Shown piece by piece: positions 45,021-53,359 of a stretch of DNA of 64,000 nt (positions are counted from its first letter, which is position 1; each line of letters opens with the position of its first letter). The DNA comes from Chitinophaga japonensis (lineage in GTDB: Bacteria; Bacteroidota; Bacteroidia; Chitinophagales; Chitinophagaceae), in NCBI RefSeq assembly GCF_007830125.1, contig NZ_VLLG01000002.1, forward strand, positions 2,104,611 to 2,168,610, written 5' to 3'. The notes beneath the pieces were generated by a model, which saw only the letters and a list, made by a program, of their open reading frames with translations, did not search any database and was not told the origin of the DNA. The translations under genes were made by a program, and so were the position numbers.

Positions 45021-47360
45021 ATGAAAGTTTTAACAGCGCAAACCGGTGTATTTAAAGATGAGGGAGTGATCGACAGCCGTATCTCCTTTGCGCCTTTTGT
45101 GAGGTTCCTGAAGGAAAAGGCAGCAAACGAGGGAGATACAAGGGCAGCGTATTACCGGCAGCTTGTAGATAAATTTGAACAAACCCCTACCGCATTAGTA
45201 CCCTTTAACGGCCCGGAAGAAGTGTCTGCCCACCAGGAACTCCTGGATATTGTGGCTGCCAATGTTTTCCCGGTGACCGCCGATATGGACAAGGATATTT
45301 ATGGTATTGGCATGCCCTACAGGTTTGCCATCTTCTATTATTCCGAGCAGTTCAAAAAAGTATTCACCAAGGATGGCGAGCACCTGGCCGCCACGCCCCA
45401 GGGCATGGCCACCGAAAAGGTGGAGCGCGATAAAAAGGAATGGCTGTACAAGCTCATTCTCCGGAAGGTATATGATTTCCCGGTGAATTATGATACCGAG
45501 ATCATTCATACCGTAGCTACTTCCGAAAAGAACGGGGGCATAAAGGGCTATGTGAAGGTGAAGATAGACCCCCGCTTTGTGGACATCAAGGTAAAAGGCA
45601 CATTACCGGATATTTGCTATGACCGGGTATGCCTGGAGAAAGCGTCGCTGGAATGGCTGGAGGAAGTGCTGCCCCTGAGCCTTTTTGCCCTGGAAGGGTT
45701 TGTGATCTGGACGGTGAAGGACGTTACCCAGGAGCAGGTGCTCAACCGCGTGAAGGACCTGGTGATGAACATGAACGAGACCAATGAGCTGCAAAGCTAC
45801 CGCAAGCTGGAGGAGAACATACTGGCCGCTTCGCAGATCAGGGACGCCGCCGTGCACCTGCTGCCGGTGCCCAAGGTCAACGGCCGCTATGTGCTGGAAT
45901 CCCGGTTCAGCGAAACGGACATCGTGCTGGGCATGCAGGGCAATGAAAAGCAGCAGCAGCACCTTTTTCAGCAATTGCTGGAATACGTGCTGCAAAACCC
46001 GCTGCCCCTGATCATCCCCGCGGTAAATGAAAACTCCATCCAACCATACCCTTTCCTCAAATACCTGCCCCTGAAAGGGATCAAGAGCTTCATTATGGCG
46101 CCCATCATGCATGAGAACGGCCTGCTGGGTATCGTGGAGATGGCGTCTACGGCAGAAAATGCGATCAACATGGAAGCGCTGGGGCAGTTGGAGCCGTTGC
46201 ATCCCCTGGCCGTGCTGCTCCTGAGCAGGAGCCTGGATATCCTGAACAACCGCATTAACAGCGTGGTGAAGGAACAGTTCACCGCCCTGCAGCCCTCCGT
46301 GGAATGGAAGTTCATTGACGCGGCCTGGCATTACCTGCATACGCCGCCCGAGGAAAGGAAGTACATTGGCAACATCACCTTCGAGGATGTGTACCCGCTC
46401 TACGGCGCGGTGGATATCCGCAACTCTTCCGTGGAGCGCAGCAACGCCATTCACGAGGACCTGCGGGAACAGTTGCTGCTGACGCAGGAAACGCTGCGGC
46501 ATATAGACGGCAGCATTCACCTGCCCCTGCTGGAAGAGCTGCATTTCAAGAATGAGCGGCTGCTGGGCGATATCAACACCACCATGGTGTCCGAAGAGGA
46601 ACAGCAGATCAACGACTTCCTGGACCAGGAGATAGCGCCCCTGTTCCGTCACCTGTATGAAAGCCATGAGCAGTTGCAACCGGCGCTGGACAATTATTTC
46701 AGGACCATCGACAAAACGGAGGGGCACATCCTGCACCACCGGCAGGAATACGAGGAAAGCCTGGCCGCCATCAATATGGCCATCAGCAAATACCTGGACA
46801 AGGAGAAGGAGAACATCCAGTTATCCTTCCCCTGCTATTTTGAAAAATACCGTACAGACGGGATAGAGTATAATATTTACATTGGCCAGTCCATTGCGCA
46901 GCACCAGAAATTCGACCTGCTGTACCTGCGTAACCTGCGCCTGTGGCAGCTATCCTCCATGGCGCAGATTGCCCGGCTTACCCATAAGCTGAAGACGGAG
47001 CTGAAAGTGCCCCTGCAAACCACGCAGCTCATACTGGCGCACAGCAACCCGATCGATATCAGCTTCCGGCATGACGAACGGCGCTTTGATGTGGAAGGCG
47101 CTTACAACATCCGCTACGAGATCATGAAAAAGCGGATCGATAAGGTGCATACCGAACCGGGCGGGGAGCGGCTTACGCAACCCAATACCATTGCTATTGT
47201 GTATGCCTTTGCCAAGGAAATGGAGGAGTACCGCAAGTACATTCATTTCCTGCAAAACAAGAATTTACTGAAACCGGGTATTGAGATGCTGGACCTGGAA
47301 GAGCTCCAGGGCATCAGCGGTCTCAAGGCCATGCGCGTGGAAGTGAACCTGGAGGCTTAA
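45021..47360 (+). CDS. Large GAF-domain protein of unknown function
   Basis: The 779-aa soluble protein has no signal peptide. A central GAF-like segment is seen around residues 270-420 (FIMAPIMHENGLLGIVEMASTAENAINM). The rest is helical with no recognisable kinase, cyclase or HTH output domain. The C-terminal part (RLTHKLKTELKVPLQTTQLILAHSNPIDISFRHDERRFDVEGAYNIRYEIMKKRIDKVH) is characteristic but not familiar to me. It may be a signalling scaffold. Its stop overlaps the convergent metallophosphoesterase stop (TTAA shared). Confidence 0.65.
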   Translation: MKVLTAQTGVFKDEGVIDSRISFAPFVRFLKEKAANEGDTRAAYYRQLVDKFEQTPTALVPFNGPEEVSAHQELLDIVAANVFPVTADMDKDIYGIGMPYRFAIFYYSEQFKKVFTKDGEHLAATPQGMATEKVERDKKEWLYKLILRKVYDFPVNYDTEIIHTVATSEKNGGIKGYVKVKIDPRFVDIKVKGTLPDICYDRVCLEKASLEWLEEVLPLSLFALEGFVIWTVKDVTQEQVLNRVKDLVMNMNETNELQSYRKLEENILAASQIRDAAVHLLPVPKVNGRYVLESRFSETDIVLGMQGNEKQQQHLFQQLLEYVLQNPLPLIIPAVNENSIQPYPFLKYLPLKGIKSFIMAPIMHENGLLGIVEMASTAENAINMEALGQLEPLHPLAVLLLSRSLDILNNRINSVVKEQFTALQPSVEWKFIDAAWHYLHTPPEERKYIGNITFEDVYPLYGAVDIRNSSVERSNAIHEDLREQLLLTQETLRHIDGSIHLPLLEELHFKNERLLGDINTTMVSEEEQQINDFLDQEIAPLFRHLYESHEQLQPALDNYFRTIDKTEGHILHHRQEYEESLAAINMAISKYLDKEKENIQLSFPCYFEKYRTDGIEYNIYIGQSIAQHQKFDLLYLRNLRLWQLSSMAQIARLTHKLKTELKVPLQTTQLILAHSNPIDISFRHDERRFDVEGAYNIRYEIMKKRIDKVHTEPGGERLTQPNTIAIVYAFAKEMEEYRKYIHFLQNKNLLKPGIEMLDLEELQGISGLKAMRVEVNLEA

Positions 47361-50300
47361 AACTTAAACCCGAAGGTAACATACGGCTGCACGCCTTCTG
47401 TAGAGCTGCCCAGCGTGGCGGTAATAATGAACATGTTGACAGGAGAGCAATAGAAACCTCCCCCAAAGCCGTCATGCCATACGCCGGAATCCTCCCCTTT
47501 TATCCATACGCGTCCTATATCGTTAAAGGCCAGCAGGCCCACTGAGGCCGGGAACAGGTAGGACCGGAACTGGAACAGTTTCAGGCGCAGCTCCGTATTG
47601 TTGTACACCATGCTCCTGCCCGCAAAGCGGTTGTTACGGTAGCCGCGCAGGTTCTGCACGCCGCCCAGCATCATGGCCTGGAAAAATTCATAATGCCCCC
47701 AGATCACCCCGCCGCCAAACCGGGTTACGATCACGAAACTGGCCGGCACCCGGAAGCTGGTATAGATGCTCATGTCTGACTGCAGGCGCAGGTAGTGGTG
47801 CTGTTCTTCATTCAGTCCCTGGTTGCCGAACAGGCTGGTGGTCCACAGCATGCCGCGGGAAGGCAGTATCTCATTGTTGCGCGTGTCGATCTGCAACCCT
47901 ACCCGCAAGCCGGCATATTGCTTGGTGGCATATACGCCGATGGAGTCCAGGCCGTTCTCTGTCAGCTTGCTTACATAGCGGTCGTCATTCTCATCCGTGT
48001 CCAGCGCATAGGAGCTGAAAGAGGGGCCGTAGAACAATCGCACACGGGAGGCCAGCTTGCTTTTGAGCAACGCCTCCGCGCCGTACAGGTTATAACGGGA
48101 ACGGTAATACCAGATATCCCGGTTTTCCCGGTCAAACACGGATTCATTGCCCAGCCCGAAGAAGTTCACCGTATTATGCGGCGCCCGGGCGTTGGCTTCC
48201 AGTTCCAGGTCGGTGTTGCCGATAGCGTCGGTAAATTCGCCCCGGTAGTGGAACTGGTAAGCGCTGGTAGCCACGGAATGCCCGGCGGTAAAGGTATGCC
48301 GCACAGCAAAAGGCTCCTTGCGGAACCCGTGGCCGGTATACTGGAATCCCAGCCCCAGCAGGATGCCATCGTCCAGGTTGTAGCCGGCGGTTACCAGCGG
48401 CATCAGCTTGTTGTATTTAAACGCCATGCGGTTATAGCGGATCACGTCGGGGTGGTGAGACAGCCGCTTTTGGGCGCCATGGCTCAGCATAAAGCTGTCT
48501 TTACCGTGTTTCAGGTCATATATCCTCAGTTTTTTGCCGCCAGCCGTAGAGCTGTCTATATAGGTATCCGGGTCTTTGCCGCCTACCAGGCGGATGCGGA
48601 TGGGGGAGCGGTGATCGCCGCTGATCACGAAGCGGTCGTCGCCGCCCAGGCTGTACAGGCGGATCTCCCTGGTATCGGCCGGGTCAAAGATGCGGGAGTA
48701 GATGGTTTGTTCCAGGTCCCCGCCCTTGCTGATCTTGCGCACATTTACGGCCAGCCGGCCTTCGGGTTGTTTTTCTATGGTGAACAGCTCGTTCTTGCGG
48801 GTGCCGGGAATGTCCACATCCCGGGCCAGGAAGCGGTAGTACTTGAGCGCCGCTTCCTCCAGTCCATCCCGGCGGCCTTTCAGCCGGGCAAAGGTGGTGT
48901 TGCCCACCATGGCGCGCACCGTATCCGGGAAGCGTCTCACCGCCGCCTGCAGCACGCTGTCGGTCAATTGCTGCGTGAGGAGCTGCGCATGTTCCTGCCA
49001 TTGCTTTTCGCTAAGGCCGTTCATGAAAGAGCGGTCAAAATAACGGGCGTTGAAGTTAAAGCCGTTAATGTCCGGGTAGTGGTCCTTAAAGCCCTGGAAC
49101 TTGGGCATAAGCCAGCGCCGGGCGGCCAGCCAGGGCAGTACGCCGTCGTTTACAAAAAAGGCCTGGTCGCGGTCGCGGGGAATGGGAAAATACTCCTTGC
49201 GCTTCTTCTTCTTGATCTCTCCCCAGCGCCATTGATCGTCATGCCGGTCCCAGTCGCCCATTACCATGTCCAGCAGGCGGGCGTGCAATACATTGGTTTG
49301 ATCTATTTTGGTATCATTATCGCCCTGCAGCTCATCCAGCACTTTTTCCGTATTATCCGTATCTATACCTTTTTCCACGGGTTCCCGCTCTTCAAACAGG
49401 TATACATCGCCCCCGAAATCATTTTCATAAATACCCAGGGCCGTGTCCCGGGGCAGGTATACAAAGGTGGGATTGGTATGCGGTATCCCGGCCGCTTCGG
49501 CCAGCGCGGCCACTACCGTAGGGGCATAAGGGTTGGAGGCGGATATCTGGTCCTGCACCACGTCGCGGGCAAAGGTTTCCCGGAATTCTTCGGGCAGGGC
49601 GTTTCGCGGGTCTTTTTTGAGGGAGCGGAGCACCCATTCTTTACCGTTAGGGTCTTCCAGCCGGAGGGAGCGTGTTTGCATGCCGCCGCCCCGTTTGGTA
49701 ATGTGCAGGCCGCCTTTTTCTTTATGCAGGTCCAGTACCGGGAAGCTTAAAGGAGCGTCCCATACGGCCCGGTAATTGTCGCCCAGCCAGAAGCGGTGCG
49801 CCTTGCCGGCATCATTGTATTGCGTGTCCGCCGCCATTTTCACGAAGGGAGGCAGGGTGGAGGCCGGCGTGCTGCCCGCCACGGCGGCTTGCCGGATCGC
49901 TTTTAGGTTGAACAGGCGGGAGGCATATACCGGCTGGTCCAGTTGGTCTGCCAGGTAGTACTGTACCCGCAGGGTGCCATCACGCAGCAGCTCCAGCGCG
50001 GAAAAGCCATTGCCATAGGTGGCAAACAGGGAGTGCTTCCCTTTCTTCACCCGGTCATGCTTGGCGCCGCTGCCGCTTACAATGTAGTAGTATTCCCCGT
50101 CCTTCAGTAACTGCAGCGCATGGTCATGGCCCGCTACGAATACGGTAGGGCCGTGCTCCTCAAAGGTTTCCTCCACTCTTTTGATCATCTGCTGGTACTC
50201 CGGGTGCGGGATATCTTCCCGTGCGCCAAATACGCCCCGCGCCAGCGGGTAGATGGAGCCCAGCACGGGCAATGGAATATAGAGGTGCGGTTTCAGGTCG

Positions 50301-51001
50301 GTAAAAGGAAAGATGTGCTGCTTGATGGTATAATACCCGCCATGTATGCCATGGCTGCGGAAAGGGTGATGGGAGGCGAACAGCAGCAGCTTGCCGCGGT
50401 TCCGGCTTACGATATCGGACAGGGCGGTGATCACCTCCTCCTTGTCCTTGCACTCGCAGGAGCTGCCGGCGCCCGGTTTTTCATACGGGAACAGCCACCA
50501 CTCGCTGTCCATTACAATGAGGGTAATGCTGTCCGTAAGCGGTACTTCCACGGGCCCGGGACACCCATCCTTCGGCAGGAAGCGTACATTGGGCAGGTGG
50601 AGGGAGTCCACGTACCGTTGCTCATTTTTGATGATCTGCCAGCCCTCCGGCTTTTGCTTGTGCCAGTCATGATTGCCGGGTATAAAAATGGCCTGTGTGG
50701 CGGTGCCTCTTACCAGGTTTACCTGGTAATCCAGTATCTCCTTCGCTTCCGGGTAGCTGGATGCCGCCTCGTCGGGCAACCCGTAGGGATATACGTTATC
50801 GCCCAGGTACAGCACCGTGTTGCGTGCATCCTGCAGGTTGTAGCGCTGGCGCACTGCATCCACTACAGGATTGTGGCCGTTCTTATGCAGTTCGCCTGCA
50901 TCGCCTATCAATATGATCCTGTGAAGGACGCTGTCCGTTTGCGCGTGCGCTGCACCGCTCAGGCTTGCTGTAATGCACAGCAGAAGAATACTCCGCAACA
51001 T
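47357..51001 (-). CDS. Exported metallophosphoesterase fused to a kinase-like domain and an outer-membrane beta-barrel
   Basis: The 1214-aa protein starts at ATG 51001 (MLRSILLLCITASLSGAAHAQ signal peptide). Domain 1 (~30-330) is a calcineurin-like phosphoesterase: LIGDAGE, YLGDNVYPYG, FIPGNHDWH, FASHHPF and FVAGHDHAL. Domain 2 (~400-750) is not a standard annotated domain. It has EWVLRSLKKDP (~457), then LLDMVMGDWDRHDDQWRW (~584) and FPIPRDRDQAFF (~607), reminiscent of the Lys, Asp-x-His and metal-Asp motifs of CotH/HipA/Fam20-type atypical kinases; this is inference. Domain 3 (~830-1214) is an Omp85/surface-antigen-type barrel ending in YVTFGFKF. A surface phosphate-handling role is likely. 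Confidence 0.8.
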   Translation of the reverse strand: MLRSILLLCITASLSGAAHAQTDSVLHRIILIGDAGELHKNGHNPVVDAVRQRYNLQDARNTVLYLGDNVYPYGLPDEAASSYPEAKEILDYQVNLVRGTATQAIFIPGNHDWHKQKPEGWQIIKNEQRYVDSLHLPNVRFLPKDGCPGPVEVPLTDSITLIVMDSEWWLFPYEKPGAGSSCECKDKEEVITALSDIVSRNRGKLLLFASHHPFRSHGIHGGYYTIKQHIFPFTDLKPHLYIPLPVLGSIYPLARGVFGAREDIPHPEYQQMIKRVEETFEEHGPTVFVAGHDHALQLLKDGEYYYIVSGSGAKHDRVKKGKHSLFATYGNGFSALELLRDGTLRVQYYLADQLDQPVYASRLFNLKAIRQAAVAGSTPASTLPPFVKMAADTQYNDAGKAHRFWLGDNYRAVWDAPLSFPVLDLHKEKGGLHITKRGGGMQTRSLRLEDPNGKEWVLRSLKKDPRNALPEEFRETFARDVVQDQISASNPYAPTVVAALAEAAGIPHTNPTFVYLPRDTALGIYENDFGGDVYLFEEREPVEKGIDTDNTEKVLDELQGDNDTKIDQTNVLHARLLDMVMGDWDRHDDQWRWGEIKKKKRKEYFPIPRDRDQAFFVNDGVLPWLAARRWLMPKFQGFKDHYPDINGFNFNARYFDRSFMNGLSEKQWQEHAQLLTQQLTDSVLQAAVRRFPDTVRAMVGNTTFARLKGRRDGLEEAALKYYRFLARDVDIPGTRKNELFTIEKQPEGRLAVNVRKISKGGDLEQTIYSRIFDPADTREIRLYSLGGDDRFVISGDHRSPIRIRLVGGKDPDTYIDSSTAGGKKLRIYDLKHGKDSFMLSHGAQKRLSHHPDVIRYNRMAFKYNKLMPLVTAGYNLDDGILLGLGFQYTGHGFRKEPFAVRHTFTAGHSVATSAYQFHYRGEFTDAIGNTDLELEANARAPHNTVNFFGLGNESVFDRENRDIWYYRSRYNLYGAEALLKSKLASRVRLFYGPSFSSYALDTDENDDRYVSKLTENGLDSIGVYATKQYAGLRVGLQIDTRNNEILPSRGMLWTTSLFGNQGLNEEQHHYLRLQSDMSIYTSFRVPASFVIVTRFGGGVIWGHYEFFQAMMLGGVQNLRGYRNNRFAGRSMVYNNTELRLKLFQFRSYLFPASVGLLAFNDIGRVWIKGEDSGVWHDGFGGGFYCSPVNMFIITATLGSSTEGVQPYVTFGFKF

Positions 51002-51102
51002 GGGAAGTTTATTTTTAAGGAACTGGTTGATGTCAATCAAAGCGTAATATCGCTACGGGATCACAACTTTAGATGTACAAATTACAGTTTTAGATGTATG
51101 AT

Positions 51103-51948
51103 TTACGGTTTATACCTGAACTTCAGGATATCGGCCGTGCCGTCTCCCGCTTCATTGGAAATATACATGTCGCCGTTCGCCGCAAATGAAAGGCCTTCCG
51201 GCTGCTCAAACAGGCTGCGTTTGAGGTGGTACACCTCCTGTACCTGGCCATCCAGCCTCGTTATTACCAGCATCATGTTCACGGAGGACAGGATGTACAG
51301 GCGGTGCTCTATGGGATGTATGGCTGCTGCAGACGGTTTGAAGTTGTTCATTTTGATGTTGCCCAGCCTCGCAATGTCCGCTACCCGGAGGCGATAGGCC
51401 GGTGTCTCATCAAACTGCCGGCTGTCCAGGTGAAAGCGGTAAGCGCTGGTCAGCCCCTGTTTTTTATCTTCCTCGCAGCTTTTGCAGATCAGGATCACGC
51501 TGTTGGAAGCAGGGTCCATATAAATGCTTTCAAACTCCTGCTTGCCTCCTTTAGGGAATTTGTATTCTACAGACGATGTGCTGTCCGTAAAGATATCCTG
51601 CACCTGGTACAGGGTACCGTTGCTTTTCAGCACCAGCCAGCCCAGCGGGGTATACACCAGGTCCTCGTAGTCGCCGCTCCTGTCAAACTTGGTTTCCGGG
51701 TAGCGTTCATAGTGTGACAGGTCTATGTGGAATATCTTGCCCTGCTCGTCGTTGATGGAATAGATATGGCGCTCGTCCGGGTGCAGTGCAATGCCGGATA
51801 TTTCCTGCATGGACTCTCTCACCCGGAACCGCTGCGGTTCCGTTAGTTTATAGCCTTTGGGAGAATGGTAATCTTTATCCTGCTGGTCGGTGAAAGCGTT
51901 GCAGGAGATAAATGCCAGCAATAAAATAACAGGGAAACGTAGATCCAT
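51103..51948 (-). CDS. SdiA-regulated-family beta-propeller lipoprotein
   Basis: The 281-aa lipoprotein (AFISC lipobox) has the SdiA-regulated propeller: QEISGIALHPDERHIYSINDEQGKIFHIDL, DYEDLVYTPLGWLVLKSNGTLYQV, KFPKGGKQEFESIYMDPASNSVILICKS, EQPEGLSFAANGDMYISNEAGDGTADIL. Members resemble E. coli YjiK and are of unknown biochemical function. It lies just upstream of and in line with the metallophosphoesterase gene (about 100 nt), so the two may be co-transcribed. Confidence 0.85.
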   Translation of the reverse strand: MDLRFPVILLLAFISCNAFTDQQDKDYHSPKGYKLTEPQRFRVRESMQEISGIALHPDERHIYSINDEQGKIFHIDLSHYERYPETKFDRSGDYEDLVYTPLGWLVLKSNGTLYQVQDIFTDSTSSVEYKFPKGGKQEFESIYMDPASNSVILICKSCEEDKKQGLTSAYRFHLDSRQFDETPAYRLRVADIARLGNIKMNNFKPSAAAIHPIEHRLYILSSVNMMLVITRLDGQVQEVYHLKRSLFEQPEGLSFAANGDMYISNEAGDGTADILKFRYKP

Positions 51949-52059
51949 AATGTAATACTTGATGATGAATGTTATAGCGTGTGCACGTTTAGCATTCTAC
52001 ATATTGGCGTAAATTTAAATCAAAAATGCAGTAACTTGCTGATCTCTGAATTGTAATTT

Positions 52060-53322
52060 ATGCAAATAGGGTCCATTATTGAAGCAGCCGGGCAGTACGT
52101 TAAGGCGCAATATCAGCAACATCCTCATCCGGATCTGGTTTATCACAACTTAGAGCATACGCAGCAGGTAGTGCAGGCAGCAGAGCAGATTGCCATTCAC
52201 TACCGCCTGCAGGAGCAGGACCTGCTGGTAGTGATGGTGGCCGCCTGGTTTCATGATATGGGCTATTTGATGGGCAATGCCAGGGAGCATGAGGAAAAAG
52301 GCGCAGCGGTGGCCCGGGAGTTCCTGCAGCAACAGCAGGTGCCGGAGGCCGTGCAGCAACAGGTAGCGGGTTGCATTATGGCCACCAAAATGCCGCAGTC
52401 ACCGCATAACCTGCTGGAAGAGATCGTGTGCGACGCGGACCTTTTTCACCTGGGATCCAAACATTACAAGGAGCGCAGTAAACTGATGCGCCAGGAAGCA
52501 GCTACTACTTTTGGTAAGGAGCTAACCTCCGCTACCTGGGCGGAAACCAGCCTGCTGTTCCTGGAAAACCACGAGTACTTTACGGACTATTGCCGTGTGC
52601 TGCTGAAACAGCAGAAAGCGGAGAATATCAAATGGCTGAAGCGGAAGCTGGAGAAAAAGCAGGAAGAAGCGGGGCTGGCAGCGGCGCAGGCAGCTACGCT
52701 GGCAAAAACAGGGAAAACAAGATCGGAGAAAGTGAAGGCCGAAAAAACAAAGGAGGAAAAGCCGGATAAGGAGAAAAAGCAGAAAAGGCCGGAGCGCGGC
52801 GTGGAAACCATGTTCCGCACCACGTCCACCAACCACATCCGCCTCAGCTCCATGGCCGACAGCAAGGCGCATATCATGATCTCCACCAACGCTATTATTA
52901 TCTCCATCCTGTTGTCCGTACTGCTGCGCAAGCTGGAGGACAATCCCAACCTGATCCTGCCATCCTTCCTGCTGCTGGCCACCAGCGTGGTCACCATTAT
53001 CTATTCTGTGCTGGCCACCCGGCCCAACGTTACCAATGGCCGGTTTACAAGGGATGACATTGAACGGAAAACCACCAACCTGCTTTTCTTCGGCAATTTT
53101 CACGGTATGACCCTGGATGAGTACCGCTGGGGCATGACGGAAATGATGAAAGACGCCAATTTCCTGTATGGCAGCATGATCCAGGATATCTACCACCTGG
53201 GCGTGGTGCTGGGACATAAATACCGCCTGCTGCGCATTGCGTATAATATTTTCATGTTTGGCCTGATCATATCCGTACTGGCCTTTATTATTGCAGTGGT
53301 CTTCTTTCCCGTGAAGGATTAA
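52060..53322 (+). CDS. HD-domain phosphohydrolase fused to a PycTM (Pycsar effector-type) membrane domain
   Basis: The 420-aa protein has an N-terminal HD domain (~1-190) with metal ligands in YHNLEHTQQVV, AWFHDMGYLMG (HD ~64-65), HEEKG and CDADLFHLG. A charged Lys/Glu-rich linker (~195-248) follows, then a PycTM-like C-terminal region (~250-420): NHIRLSSMADSKAHIMISTNAIIISILLSVLLRK (TM1), SFLLLATSVVTIIYSVLATRP (TM2), NLLFFGNFHGMTLDEY and a last TM (FMFGLIISVLAFIIAVVFF). PycTM is the membrane effector module of cyclic-nucleotide phage defence. No cyclase gene is in the window; instead ppk1 follows 37 nt later. Confidence 0.8.
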   Translation: MQIGSIIEAAGQYVKAQYQQHPHPDLVYHNLEHTQQVVQAAEQIAIHYRLQEQDLLVVMVAAWFHDMGYLMGNAREHEEKGAAVAREFLQQQQVPEAVQQQVAGCIMATKMPQSPHNLLEEIVCDADLFHLGSKHYKERSKLMRQEAATTFGKELTSATWAETSLLFLENHEYFTDYCRVLLKQQKAENIKWLKRKLEKKQEEAGLAAAQAATLAKTGKTRSEKVKAEKTKEEKPDKEKKQKRPERGVETMFRTTSTNHIRLSSMADSKAHIMISTNAIIISILLSVLLRKLEDNPNLILPSFLLLATSVVTIIYSVLATRPNVTNGRFTRDDIERKTTNLLFFGNFHGMTLDEYRWGMTEMMKDANFLYGSMIQDIYHLGVVLGHKYRLLRIAYNIFMFGLIISVLAFIIAVVFFPVKD

Positions 53323-53359
53323 CGACCGCCACCATTGCTTCACCTTTCACCTTTCAGCG

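Noticed and set aside
47795..49750. 651-aa open frame on the plus strand inside the phosphoesterase-barrel gene
   Set aside because: Antisense shadow of a real, domain-supported gene; no start context or protein motif.
52060..53322. A complete Pycsar defence system
   Set aside because: Only the effector-like PycTM module is present; there is no uridylate or cytidylate cyclase gene nearby, and the HD fusion plus ppk1 neighbour suggest a different role.
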